A DNA stretch of 37,178 nt from Gammaproteobacteria bacterium (GCA_021731365.1 JAKFXL010000041.1:1-37178); one strand, 5' to 3'. Counted from the stretch's first letter, positions 1-7,993 are shown. Numbers and translations: made by a program. The notes: generated by a model from the sequence alone, not told the origin.

Positions 1-1
1 A

Positions 2-319
2 CTCAACCCCCCTGCTAAGGCACCCCCTACAGTACCCATAACCACTGCGGCCACCTCCTACGTGCTGCAGCTGGGTGCATTTAACAGCCAAGCCTCAGCA
101 GCGGCAGCATCAACAGGGCTACGCCAGCGTTACAGCAACCTGCTGCAGGGGTTGGAGATGCAAATCGAACGCGCCGATCTAGGTCCCAAGGGGGTGTTTT
201 ACCGTGTATTTGCCCGCGGCAACATGGATGCAAACGAAGCAAAGGCACGCTGTAACCAGCTGGGTACGCGTGGCCAGAACTGTCTGGTGGCCCCACACAG
301 AAATACAGCAACGCCTTAA
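2..319 (+). CDS. SPOR-domain protein, 3' part only (5' end outside window)
   Basis: The reading frame is open from the left edge of the window, so the gene is cut off and the GTG near 62 is not its start. The visible 105 residues are a Pro/Thr/Ala-rich linker (LNPPAKAPPTVPITT) followed by a SPOR repeat: YVLQLGAFNS, then the helix with NLLQGLEMQ, then GVFYRVFARG and EAKARCNQL. SPOR domains bind glycan strands lacking stem peptides and occur at the C terminus of periplasmic or membrane-anchored division and cell-wall proteins (FtsN, DedD, RlpA, DamX types). Which of these this is cannot be told without the N-terminal part. It is followed by a hairpin at 429-449 and then the glycine-zipper gene on the same strand. 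Confidence 0.85.
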   Translation, partial: LNPPAKAPPTVPITTAATSYVLQLGAFNSQASAAAASTGLRQRYSNLLQGLEMQIERADLGPKGVFYRVFARGNMDANEAKARCNQLGTRGQNCLVAPHRNTATP

Positions 320-629
320 CTCATTGCCGCCCCACCACTAAGACCGTTATCCCTAAGACGCTACGGCTTAGCTCAACCATTTTAGTAATCCCCCCCTGAC
401 ATGACGAGCTCGCCATCATAAAGTATCTGCCCCAAGGGACGCTTGGGGCCCAGTGTGTTTTGGGTACGGAAGAGTTATTTACGCCCCCCTAAAGTTATCC
501 TCACAACCGCCGAATTAACCCCTAGGACGCCTGATCCCTGACAAGAACATATGGGACAGCACATCACCGGCTAACAATGGATTCCGTGAACGTCGGTGAC
601 AAATATAATAATTCCAGAGATCTCCAGTC
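320..629. other. Intergenic region with one clear hairpin
   Basis: About 310 bases without a convincing gene. The only structure I see is the hairpin at 429-449. The stretch just before 630 should hold the promoter of the following gene, but I see no confident -35/-10 pair. The minus-strand reading frame across 515-883 mostly overlaps the next gene and has no family resemblance. Confidence 0.5.
429..449 (+). terminator. Perfect 8-bp hairpin, possible terminator of the SPOR gene
   Basis: GCCCCAAG at 429-436 pairs perfectly with CTTGGGGC at 442-449 across a five-base loop. It lies 110 bases after the SPOR gene stop. The downstream tract is only weakly T-rich (GTGTGTTTT), so intrinsic termination is plausible but not certain. 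Confidence 0.35.
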
Positions 630-1325
630 ATGAAACCTAGCCAGTCAAAAGTAAACAGCAGCCTCCCCCTGCTCGCCATTGCCACACTGTGCCTGACCGT
701 AGCCGCACCCGTCACACAGGCAGCAGAGGAGTCCGCGGGTGGGGTTCGCTCTTTTTTATCTGACCCCCAACGGGTAGGCTCGCTGACAGGCACCATCCTC
801 GGCGGTGCCCTGACGGCCCATCCAATCGGGACGCTGGCAGGCAGCATAATCGGCTTTTTTATCGGCAAAGAGACCATGCACAAAGACCCCGAGCAGCAAC
901 AGCCCGCTCAATATAGCTATGCTCAGCGCAGCTTCATTCCAACAACAACTAAAGAGGCCGCAATCCCCATGCTGGCCTTAGAGACATCGACCCCGGCAGC
1001 AATGGCACTACCAGCACCTGTAACCACCTTGATCACATCAGCACCACCAGCCACCCACGTTGCCTCCGCAACTCAGAACAAATCACCGTCAATATCAGTA
1101 ACGGCAGCTCCACCTGCTGTAGCTGTATCACTCCCATCACCGTCGGCAATGAATACCGACCTACACTCAGTCGAAACACTGACCATGGCGATGGACTATG
1201 TCCCTACAGCAAACAAACTATCGCCGCTGGAACAGATCGCCTCCCTCTGCTACGGCAATAGTGGGCAAATCAAAACCAGTAACCCCGACCTGCAGTCACT
1301 CTGCTACTACCACCAGTCCAGCTAA
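630..1325 (+). CDS. Secreted glycine-zipper protein of unknown function
   Basis: A 231-residue protein I do not recognise. It has an N-terminal signal peptide (hydrophobic core LPLLAIATLCLTVAAP, likely cleavage after PVTQA). A glycine-zipper hairpin follows at about residues 48-80 (GSLTGTILGGAL, then GTLAGSIIGFFIGKE), of the kind that inserts into or packs against membranes. Next is a long low-complexity Ala/Pro/Ser/Thr linker (about 90-185) and a small C-terminal segment with two cysteines (SLCYGNSG and LQSLCYYHQ) that could form a disulphide. The architecture suggests a periplasmic or outer-membrane-associated protein with a flexible spacer. Glycine zippers are common in proteobacterial envelope proteins such as SlyB-type lipoproteins, but no lipobox is present. 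It shares its strand with the SPOR gene and converges on the DUF4402 locus. Confidence 0.6.
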   Translation: MKPSQSKVNSSLPLLAIATLCLTVAAPVTQAAEESAGGVRSFLSDPQRVGSLTGTILGGALTAHPIGTLAGSIIGFFIGKETMHKDPEQQQPAQYSYAQRSFIPTTTKEAAIPMLALETSTPAAMALPAPVTTLITSAPPATHVASATQNKSPSISVTAAPPAVAVSLPSPSAMNTDLHSVETLTMAMDYVPTANKLSPLEQIASLCYGNSGQIKTSNPDLQSLCYYHQSS

Positions 1326-1507
1326 ACTCACAGACGTAATAGCAGGGGCTAACTCGCCCCACTTAAAACTTGTGTATCTATAGAAGCCATAGCCCTGCAA
1401 GAGAGTATTTAGGTGACGGGATAAATGGGGCATCAGCCGCCATTATGTGAGGGCTTAAAGAGATAACATCTTACAACGCGCTGACCACCTGAAAGTGCAG
1501 GTTTATC

Positions 1508-2488
1508 TCAGTAGGTCACCGTTAAAGAGTAGGTGCCGCTATAGGCACCATTCAAATACGCCTTATTGGTAAGCTCTGTCTCCAGCGTAGCGCCCACTTT
1601 AATTTGCAGCTCACCCATAGCATCGGTTCTGGCACCCGGTGAACTGGGGGAGGTGACAAAACTTTTCACCACAAAACGCGCCGCACTTAACCCCTCTGTC
1701 ACATGGGTAAGAAATATATCTGTTGCCTGAGGGGTAATCGTCACTACATTATTGGGTGCCGCACCGGTGACTCGAATCAAGCCAATCTGCGCCCCACCCA
1801 GAGGCAAAATACGCGCCCCACCCGAGTTCGCCACACTAAGCGCGCCGTTCACCCCTAACGTCATGCTGGCAACCACACCAGGGTTGGAAAATGCCGCAAT
1901 CAAACCAAAAGAGAGCGGCTGGGTTTCAGTAACACTAAAGACAGACTGCAGTTGCGCAACCAGTGTCACCACACCATAGTGGATCAAATAACCACCATCC
2001 GGCTCCGACCAGTAACGCACACGAACCTGGGTTGTTCCACTGTAGGGGGCATCCACATACATAATGCCACTGGCACTGGTCTTAAGCGTCGCCCCCACCG
2101 GCACCACCGCCTCGCCAAAGGCATCCGCCGCCAACGTTGGATTGACGTAGTTGGTCACCTGAAGATACTCCGGCAGACCACCACCGCCAGCGCTCAAGGT
2201 CGCATTATCCCATTGCAGCTCCAGCAATACACCCGGCGGGAATCCAGACAACCGGTACTGGCCACGGACAGCACCACCCATCGGGATAATTTCACCGGTA
2301 TTGCTCACCGCACCTGCAGAGGAGATCGTTAGAGTAGAGACAACGCCATTTGTCTTAACCGCTAACAGACCAAAATTTAACGGCACATTCGCCGTCACGG
2401 CCGGTGCTGCAGAGATGCTGGCAGAAACAGACAGCAGCAGCAACGCCGTCACTTTGCACAACCAACTCGACATCCACCCATTAATCAC
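1508..2488 (-). CDS. Secreted protein with two DUF4402 domains
   Basis: The start chosen is GTG at 2488 because GAGGAG lies six bases upstream. An ATG at 2527 would add 13 residues but has no ribosome-binding site. A signal peptide (core VTALLLLSVSASISA, cleavage before APAV) precedes two tandem DUF4402-like units of about 150 residues. Each opens with a phrase like LNFGLLA or LSFGLIA and closes with a strand ending in an aromatic: APYSGTTQVRVRY at the end of the first, GAYSGTYSLTVTY at the C terminus. DUF4402 proteins are secreted beta-sandwich-like proteins of unproven function. The closing strand resembles the donor strand of chaperone-usher pilins and spore-coat-U pilins. With a PapD-like chaperone two genes upstream, a tip or adhesin subunit is a reasonable inference, not a demonstrated role. 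Confidence 0.75.
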   Translation of the reverse strand: MINGWMSSWLCKVTALLLLSVSASISAAPAVTANVPLNFGLLAVKTNGVVSTLTISSAGAVSNTGEIIPMGGAVRGQYRLSGFPPGVLLELQWDNATLSAGGGGLPEYLQVTNYVNPTLAADAFGEAVVPVGATLKTSASGIMYVDAPYSGTTQVRVRYWSEPDGGYLIHYGVVTLVAQLQSVFSVTETQPLSFGLIAAFSNPGVVASMTLGVNGALSVANSGGARILPLGGAQIGLIRVTGAAPNNVVTITPQATDIFLTHVTEGLSAARFVVKSFVTSPSSPGARTDAMGELQIKVGATLETELTNKAYLNGAYSGTYSLTVTY

Positions 2489-2554
2489 ACCCTGCTCCTC
2501 TGTATTTTTATTTAACATCCGTATCATCAGGCAATACTGCTTATAACAAACAAA

Positions 2555-2577
2555 ACAGGGGCCTCAAAGGCCCCTGT
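2555..2577 (-). terminator. Rho-independent terminator between the two DUF4402 genes
   Basis: A nine-base-pair perfect stem (ACAGGGGCC with GGCCCCTGT, loop TCAAA). On the minus strand it is followed by TTTTGTTTGTT. It lies 31 bases after the single-domain DUF4402 gene stop and 67 bases before the start of the two-domain gene, so it would reduce transcription into the latter. Confidence 0.8.
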
Positions 2578-2607
2578 GCATCGCTTTCAAACCACTTCTA
2601 TTATCTA

Positions 2608-3303
2608 TTAATAATTGGCGGTCACAGTGAAACTTCCTGCATAAGTGGTTGGCTGATAAGCGGTATTACCACTAGAAATATCGGTAAGGATGGTCGCGCC
2701 GATTTTAAAATTCAACGCAGTGGAACCAAAAGCAGGGGTAATCTGACAGGCATATAGCGCATCAACAACGTTAGTGCACAGGGTATTTGCTGTGCCTCCG
2801 GTAACAGCCCCTACCGTAAACTGGGCCAACTGGAACTTGGCCACAGATGGATCAGCCGCCGAAACCAATACCAGATTAGTACCCGTGAGCGCACCGATAG
2901 TTGTACCAAAGGTAGCGGCGCCTAACGCCACGGTACTCACCTCTGCACCCGGTAGTGTCAGCGTGACAGGGGTGGTCGAGCTAACCGCAATAGTAGCCGA
3001 TGCAGGCACATGCCCACCCAGGGCGATCAATGGTTTATCAGCTGCGCTGCCCGGAACATGGGCCCCAACCGTACCGGCTGGACTCAAAACCAGTGCCCCA
3101 TAAGTCTCACCCGCAACCCCTGATGCTGTGTTGGCATACAAGGTACCCAGATTCATGCCGACAATATTAGTAATGGCAACGGTCGTCTGCACAGTGGCAG
3201 TGACCGGAAATGATTCTGCCGACACCGCCCCACTCATGGCCATGCTCAACATGGCCACTGAAGCTGCGATAGATGTCTTGCGGAAAGAGAAATTCATGCT
3301 CAT
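2608..3303 (-). CDS. Secreted single-domain DUF4402 protein, possible major surface subunit
   Basis: A 231-residue protein starting at ATG 3303 with GGAG seven bases upstream. The signal peptide runs to about residue 29 (AMSGAVSA, then ESFPV). The mature part has one DUF4402-type domain: an early strand VAITNIVGMNLGTLY, a Gly/Ala/Ser/Thr-rich middle, two cysteines (C176, C186) that could pair, and a C-terminal strand TTYAGSFTVTANY ending in tyrosine. The composition is low in charge and rich in small residues, as expected for a secreted fibre subunit. It is immediately followed by a strong terminator, which suggests it is the most expressed gene of the locus. An assembly role is inferred from the adjacent PapD-like chaperone. 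The family itself has no established function that I know of. Confidence 0.75.
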   Translation of the reverse strand: MSMNFSFRKTSIAASVAMLSMAMSGAVSAESFPVTATVQTTVAITNIVGMNLGTLYANTASGVAGETYGALVLSPAGTVGAHVPGSAADKPLIALGGHVPASATIAVSSTTPVTLTLPGAEVSTVALGAATFGTTIGALTGTNLVLVSAADPSVAKFQLAQFTVGAVTGGTANTLCTNVVDALYACQITPAFGSTALNFKIGATILTDISSGNTAYQPTTYAGSFTVTANY

Positions 3304-3413
3304 GGTGTTGCTCCATCATTCATTTTTAATTGTTGTATGTAACGGATATTTATTATTTATAAATTCACCGTTTCCGAGAATGATATCGCCTCACTGTTCT
3401 GAACCTTTAACGA

Positions 3414-3443
3414 ATTGTAAAAAATGTTATGACCACCTCACAA
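3414..3443 (-). promoter_or_regulatory. Candidate promoter for the single-domain DUF4402 gene
   Basis: On the minus strand TTGTGA (3443-3438) and TACAAT (3419-3414) are separated by 18 bases, giving a start point about 100 bases before the ATG at 3303. The fit is moderate (four of six and five of six consensus bases). It would allow this gene to be expressed independently of the chaperone. Confidence 0.35.
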
Positions 3444-3491
3444 CTGTTTTAAGCCGCTTCCGCCCCCCAATAAAGATAAAACCACTAATAG

Positions 3492-4373
3492 TTAACGTAT
3501 CTGGAAGACCTTCTCATCCCAGAGTATGCCGGCGTACTCATCCACACCTTCGTAGGCCACACGCACCCACGCCCCCGCCGGGATACTACTGTCACGCAAG
3601 TTCACGACTAACCGGCGCTTACCAACTTCCGCAAAAATACTGATGTTATCAGCCGTCCCGATACGCTCTACAGCAGCCCCGGCATTACGCTGCATATCAA
3701 CACTCACCCGGCCAACGCAACCCGCCAGACCACTGCTCTCCATCAGCACCGCAAGCTGAAGCGGCTGCCCTGGCTCTGTTGCTGGCACAACATCGACACT
3801 CGCGATCTTTACCTGTGGAGTCTCAGCCACCTGATGTCTCACCACCACTGGAATCGCCACGGACATCTGCATACTCACCATCAGGGTCATGCCTTTGTTA
3901 TCACCTTCACCCATAATCTTCTGAACACTCATGGGTTCCGAAAGCTCCTCGACGACACGGAATATCATATGTGAGCGATACTCCCCTGGCTTCATCTCCT
4001 TTCCTGGCTTAAATTCAACACGGACACTCTGGTTAGAATTGGGCAGCACCGTGATTTGGCGCGGTGAGAGGCGCAGGTAAGGACTGGCAGACGCATGTTT
4101 CTGCTCTTCTCCCTCTTTGTATTCACTGTAAACACCATCCTCTGACATGCGCTGCTCAAGCCACTCCAAACGATAGGTGCGTGGACCAGAACTAGGGTTA
4201 CGTAGAATGACGGTGGCCGACCGTTTGTCATCATCCAGATAAACACGTTGCGGGCTGACCAATACATCTGCCCGTAGCGGCAATGCCAGCAGCATTGCCA
4301 GAATAAATGCCACCACAACCGCCACCGAGCCACACTTACGATACCAACCGTGCGCCACCGAACTAAAATGCAT
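3492..4373 (-). CDS. PapD-like periplasmic fimbrial chaperone
   Basis: A 293-residue protein starting at ATG 4373, five bases after AGGAGG. The signal sequence (VAVVVAFILAMLLALPLRA) ends at about residue 35. The first immunoglobulin-like domain begins VLVSPQRVYLDDDKRSATV and continues with LRNPSSGPRTYRLEW, the usual opening of pilus chaperones. LRLSPRQITVLPNSNQSVRV, then KPGEYRSHMIFR, matches the F-G strand region that templates pilin folding. A second beta domain (VKIASVDVV to the end) follows. Such chaperones stabilise subunits by donor-strand complementation and deliver them to an outer-membrane usher. No usher is visible here. The gene lies between the FlgT-like lipoprotein gene (64 bases upstream) and the DUF4402 genes, which are its likely clients. 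Confidence 0.85.
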   Translation of the reverse strand: MHFSSVAHGWYRKCGSVAVVVAFILAMLLALPLRADVLVSPQRVYLDDDKRSATVILRNPSSGPRTYRLEWLEQRMSEDGVYSEYKEGEEQKHASASPYLRLSPRQITVLPNSNQSVRVEFKPGKEMKPGEYRSHMIFRVVEELSEPMSVQKIMGEGDNKGMTLMVSMQMSVAIPVVVRHQVAETPQVKIASVDVVPATEPGQPLQLAVLMESSGLAGCVGRVSVDMQRNAGAAVERIGTADNISIFAEVGKRRLVVNLRDSSIPAGAWVRVAYEGVDEYAGILWDEKVFQIR

Positions 4374-4437
4374 GAGGCCTCCTCATCTTATTTACCATAT
4401 GAATAGATTCAAATTTCACAGGACTAATACCACCCCG

Positions 4438-5388
4438 TTACCAGGCCCGGACACGCAGACCCGCGCTATATTTAGGTGCTCCGCCTTCGCCCTTATAAAC
4501 GGCTACTGCGGATTCCGGAAAAACCTTTATGACCTCAACCGCCCCCAGGCGGCTCTCAATTTGGCCACTCAGACGAAACAGTTGCAAAGTATCACCTGGG
4601 CGAATCAGTGCGGCACCACTGGTGCTGATATATAAACTATCACCCACTACCTTAGTGACTCGGGCCATCAAGGGCAGACAGGCAAGCTTTTTCAAACCCT
4701 GCTCAACCTCGGCATTCAAGACAGAATTTAATGCTTCACCCAGCGGCGTCGTGATAAACGCCCCACGCAATAACGGGCTGCGTGCCAAATTGATCACCTC
4801 GGATTCACTGCCCTCGGCCTGTGTGGCATAAAAGATAGAGGCTATCTGGGAGCCATACAGGCCATCAAATATCAGTAATTCAGCATCGATCTGGCGCTGC
4901 ATCCGTCGCGATGGAATGGTGTACCTGCCAACACCAAACTGCTCACGACTGGTATGCAGATTGTGAAACCGCACCGCCACCACAAACTGCACATCCAACC
5001 GGTTGGCCAGCGCAACAATCCACTCTTGCTGGAGCGGACCGCTGTGAAGATGCTGGTCACTGGCATTCACCACCAAGAGCCGCCCACTCTCATTCAGACG
5101 CTGCTGTAACAACTCAGACCAACCAACCATTAACCCCGGCAGATCGCCAGCATCTTGTGGCTGCAATAGCTCCGTCGCCAGCACCGCCACCTTTTTACGG
5201 TAGGAAAAGGGGGCGCCCTGCCCTGGATCACAAAAATCTACGTCTGCTGGCTTTGCAGGTTCAACCACTTCACTCTGCACCTCAACGACAGCCTGTGGTG
5301 CCACCGCCTGACCAGCACAACCGACCAGCAGCAACAGGGCAATAGCCCCGCTGAGAAATTTCGCTGGTAAATTTGTCATGGTCAACAT
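4438..5388 (-). CDS. FlgT-like outer-membrane or periplasmic lipoprotein
   Basis: Start taken at ATG 5388 (another ATG lies at 5379), because the frame upstream to 5595 runs into a terminator and lacks a signal sequence. The 316-residue product has a lipoprotein signal (LSGAIALLLLVGCAGQ, cysteine in the lipobox LVGC). The middle part (YRKKVAVLATELL, then WSELLQQRLNESGRLLVV, then VQFVVAVRFHNL and LIFDGLYGSQIA) resembles the FlgT middle domain or TolB-N type fold. The C-terminal 75 residues (CLPLMARVTKVVGDSLYI, IRPGDTLQLF) resemble FlgT_C, a small beta barrel. FlgT builds the H ring of sheathed polar flagella. No flagellar genes are present here, so I call this only FlgT-like. Its position ahead of the chaperone suggests a part in the same surface system. 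Confidence 0.55.
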   Translation of the reverse strand: MLTMTNLPAKFLSGAIALLLLVGCAGQAVAPQAVVEVQSEVVEPAKPADVDFCDPGQGAPFSYRKKVAVLATELLQPQDAGDLPGLMVGWSELLQQRLNESGRLLVVNASDQHLHSGPLQQEWIVALANRLDVQFVVAVRFHNLHTSREQFGVGRYTIPSRRMQRQIDAELLIFDGLYGSQIASIFYATQAEGSESEVINLARSPLLRGAFITTPLGEALNSVLNAEVEQGLKKLACLPLMARVTKVVGDSLYISTSGAALIRPGDTLQLFRLSGQIESRLGAVEVIKVFPESAVAVYKGEGGAPKYSAGLRVRAW

Positions 5389-5595
5389 GAAGCGTAGTCC
5401 CTGATCCCAAACAATATGTGCATCACCCGGCGGCCAATCACCGCGGGCATAGTTACCTGGAAAGCAAAATGCGCGCCACTCTTGAGATGAAATGGTGGTC
5501 AAAGAGAAGACAGAGGAATCAGCAGACCTGCAACAGGCCAATCTGGCAATACTTGAATGTGATGGCCCAGCCAAACCACACAGCGCCGTAGCCAT

Positions 5596-5635
5596 AAAAA
5601 AAGCGGCTATACCCGGTGGGCATATCCGCTTTTTT
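5596..5635 (-). terminator. Terminator after trpE (symmetrical hairpin)
   Basis: AAAAAAGCGG at 5597-5606 pairs with CCGCTTTTTT at 5626-5635, enclosing an imperfect inner stem around CCC/GGG. The A and T tracts make it work in either direction. On the minus strand it lies about 70 bases beyond the trpE stop and separates the rpe-gph-trpE unit from the FlgT-like gene. Confidence 0.8.
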
Positions 5636-5704
5636 GAACACTGGCCGACCTCTTCAACAAGGTGCTTGTACCCAGCTACAACCGCTTTATATCAGGGCAG
5701 CCCC

Positions 5705-7183
5705 TTACTCCAGGCCTGCTTCAGCCATGGCGACGGCGCGAAAGATAGCCCGCCCCTTGTTCATGGTCTCATCCCATTCGTTCTTAGCCACTGAGTCAGA
5801 CACCACACCGGCACCGGCCTGGATATGCAGCTTGCCATCTTTGATAACGGCCGTGCGAATGGCGATGGCGGTATCCATGTTGCCGTTCCAACCAATGTAA
5901 CCCACGGCACCACCGTAGACACCCCGCTTCACCGGTTCCAGTTCGTCAATAATCTCCATGGCACGAATTTTTGGCGCTCCAGAGAGCGTACCCGCCGGAA
6001 ATGTGGCGCGCAGCACATCCATCGCATTAAGCCCTGGCTTTAACTTGCCGGTAACGTTAGAGACGATGTGCATGACGTGTGAATAGCGCTCAACCGCCAT
6101 CTTCTCCGTGATTTTGACAGAACCAATCTCGGCAACACGACCCACATCGTTGCGTCCCAGGTCGATGAGCATCAGATGCTCCGCCAGCTCTTTGGGGTCG
6201 GCCAGTAACTCCTGCTCCAGCGCCAGATCCTGCTCCGGTGTCGCCCCCCGTGGCCGGGTGCCCGCAATTGGACGCACTGTCACCTCACCATCCTCCAACC
6301 GTGTCAATATCTCCGGTGAGGAACCCACCACCTGGAACCCATCCAGATTGAGATAAAACATATAAGGTGATGGATTGAGACTCCGCAGGGCGCGGTAAAG
6401 ATCCAGTGGCTCCGCTTTATAAGGGATGCTCAGGCGTTGCGACAATACCACCTGCATGCAGTCACCCTCCACGATGTACTGCTTGACCCGATTCACTGCT
6501 GACTCAAACGCCCGCTTGCCAAAGCCGGATCTGAAGTCGTTTTCAACCACACGGCGAGATTCACGCTTCTTGGCTGTGGCGGGCAACGCCTGATGGCGTA
6601 GCTGCCCCACAATCCCATCGAGACGTTTTTGCCCCTGCTCGTATGCCCCCTCCAGGGCAGGATCGACATGCACAACCACGTACAATCGGCCACGCAGATT
6701 ATCAAAGACCACCACCTCATCCGAGACCAACAGCAGGATATCCGGCACATCAAGGGGGTCTTCATTCACCTTATCCTTCAAACGCGGCTCGATATAACGG
6801 ACAGTATCGTAACCAAAGTAACCCACCAGGCCGCCCGTAAAGCGTGGCAAACCTGGAACGGCGGGGACTTTGAACTGGGCGCGAAAGGCTTCAATGGCGG
6901 CCAGCGGATCATCCACCGTGGTTGTGCCCAACACTTTGCCTTCGTGCTCAACACTCATCTCATAGCCACGCACCTTAAGCACCGTGCGGCACGGCAGGCC
7001 GATGATTGAATAACGGCCCCACTTTTCACCGCCCTCAACAGACTCAAAGAGATAAGAGTAGGGTTCACTGGCCAGTTTCAGGTAAATGCTCAGAGGAGTA
7101 TCCAGATCCGCCATCACTTCACGCATCAGCGGTATGCGGTTATAACCCTCCGCAGCCAGGGCATCGAACTGTTCATGAGTCAT
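5705..7183 (-). CDS. trpE: Anthranilate synthase component I
   Basis: TrpE converts chorismate plus ammonia (from the TrpG glutaminase) to anthranilate, the first committed step to tryptophan. The start is taken at ATG 7183, eight bases after AAAGG. ATG 7189 and GTG 7192 are alternatives. The N-terminal domain has the feedback-site phrase [11 protein letters not shown] followed by WGRYSIIGL. The chorismate-binding domain shows [61 protein letters not shown] and a terminal GAGVVSDS. About 492 residues is the normal length. It follows rpe and gph, a common gammaproteobacterial order, but trpG, trpD and trpC do not follow: a terminator comes next. Upstream are two tiny Trp-containing ORFs, described separately. 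Confidence 0.96.
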   Translation of the reverse strand: MTHEQFDALAAEGYNRIPLMREVMADLDTPLSIYLKLASEPYSYLFESVEGGEKWGRYSIIGLPCRTVLKVRGYEMSVEHEGKVLGTTTVDDPLAAIEAFRAQFKVPAVPGLPRFTGGLVGYFGYDTVRYIEPRLKDKVNEDPLDVPDILLLVSDEVVVFDNLRGRLYVVVHVDPALEGAYEQGQKRLDGIVGQLRHQALPATAKKRESRRVVENDFRSGFGKRAFESAVNRVKQYIVEGDCMQVVLSQRLSIPYKAEPLDLYRALRSLNPSPYMFYLNLDGFQVVGSSPEILTRLEDGEVTVRPIAGTRPRGATPEQDLALEQELLADPKELAEHLMLIDLGRNDVGRVAEIGSVKITEKMAVERYSHVMHIVSNVTGKLKPGLNAMDVLRATFPAGTLSGAPKIRAMEIIDELEPVKRGVYGGAVGYIGWNGNMDTAIAIRTAVIKDGKLHIQAGAGVVSDSVAKNEWDETMNKGRAIFRAVAMAEAGLE

Positions 7184-7188
7184 GATCA

Positions 7189-7265
7189 TCACCTTTCAAT
7201 TACATTTATCCATAAATCCAAACGCCATACGCGGTGCATCACCATCGTCTGCCAGAGTGGTTCAT
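7189..7265 (-). promoter_or_regulatory. Two chained tiny ORFs with Trp codons, possible trpE leader
   Basis: On the minus strand an ATG at 7265 opens MNHSGRRW with TGA at 7241-7239. That TGA overlaps the ATG of a second frame in TGATG, which reads [16 protein letters not shown] and stops at 7191-7189, again in TGATG that supplies an in-frame trpE ATG (7189). Three Trp codons in 24 sense codons is well above the usual one to two per hundred. Neither tiny ORF has a clear ribosome-binding site, and there is no room for a terminator hairpin, so classical attenuation is unlikely. Any control would act through translational coupling. This may be chance. Confidence 0.3.
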
Positions 7266-7303
7266 GACAATATGTATTTGTTGGGTAACTGTTATCCCGT
7301 TAT

Positions 7304-7987
7304 TCATGCAATTTTCTCAAACAGCCCTTTCAGATCGGCCAGTGACTCAACCAGATCATCCGGCTTGGCCTCACGGATATCCTGGCCATGATTATAACCA
7401 TAAGGCACACAAACCACCTGGAACCCCGCATTACGGGCCGCCTGCACATCATGCATGGAGTCGCCGACCATCAGGCAATCAGCCGCAGCCACACCGAGCT
7501 GTTCAGCCGCGTAGAGTAACGGCATCGGATCCGGCTTCTTCTTGGCAGTGGTATCACCACTCACCACCAGATCAAACCGGTCATAAATGGCCATATCCTT
7601 CAACAACGGCACTGTAAACGCCGCCGCCTTGTTGGTAACACAACCGATCTTGATGCCACTAGCCTTAAGATACTCAAGCCCCTCAACCACACCCTCATAC
7701 AGACAGCTGCGGCCACTGGTATTGTTGGCGTAGAGTTCCATATAGATCGGTAACGCCTTTTCAAACTCGGCAGGGTCGGGGTCAACCCATAGCTCATTGG
7801 TAAGCGCCCGCATCACCAGACGCTCAACACCATTGCCAACCCACATACGCACCTTGGCCTCACCCCATGCCGGACGACCTAACGCCTTCATCATCTCATC
7901 AGTGCAATAGGCCAGATCAGGCACGCTGTCGACCATGGTGCCATCAAGGTCGATCAAGACCAGCTTTGGTACTTTATTCAAGCTCAT
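7304..7987 (-). CDS. gph: Phosphoglycolate phosphatase (HAD family)
   Basis: This enzyme hydrolyses 2-phosphoglycolate, made by DNA repair and by Rubisco oxygenation, to glycolate. The 227-residue protein shows all HAD motifs: LVLIDLDGTMVDS (nucleophile D13, acid D15), the helical cap (about 20-90), IGCVTNK (motif II), KKKPDPMPL (motif III lysine) and LMVGDSMHDVQAARNAG (motif IV). It lies between rpe and trpE on the same strand, six bases after rpe, the common rpe-gph-trpE arrangement. Other HAD phosphatases look similar, but length and context favour Gph. Confidence 0.92.
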   Translation of the reverse strand: MSLNKVPKLVLIDLDGTMVDSVPDLAYCTDEMMKALGRPAWGEAKVRMWVGNGVERLVMRALTNELWVDPDPAEFEKALPIYMELYANNTSGRSCLYEGVVEGLEYLKASGIKIGCVTNKAAAFTVPLLKDMAIYDRFDLVVSGDTTAKKKPDPMPLLYAAEQLGVAAADCLMVGDSMHDVQAARNAGFQVVCVPYGYNHGQDIREAKPDDLVESLADLKGLFEKIA

Positions 7988-7993
7988 CAGCCG

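Noticed and set aside
1326-1507. Terminators in the gap between the converging glycine-zipper and DUF4402 genes
   Set aside because: Two five-base-pair hairpins are present (around 1345-1360 and 1489-1502), but neither has a T tract, so I did not list them as terminators.
5389-5595. N-terminal extension of the FlgT-like lipoprotein to 5595
   Set aside because: The extension starts inside the trpE terminator, has no signal-like or conserved sequence, and would bury the lipoprotein signal.
7193-7303. Classical trp attenuator with terminator hairpin
   Set aside because: There is no G/C-rich hairpin followed by a T run between the Trp-codon ORFs and trpE. Only a coupling model remains possible.
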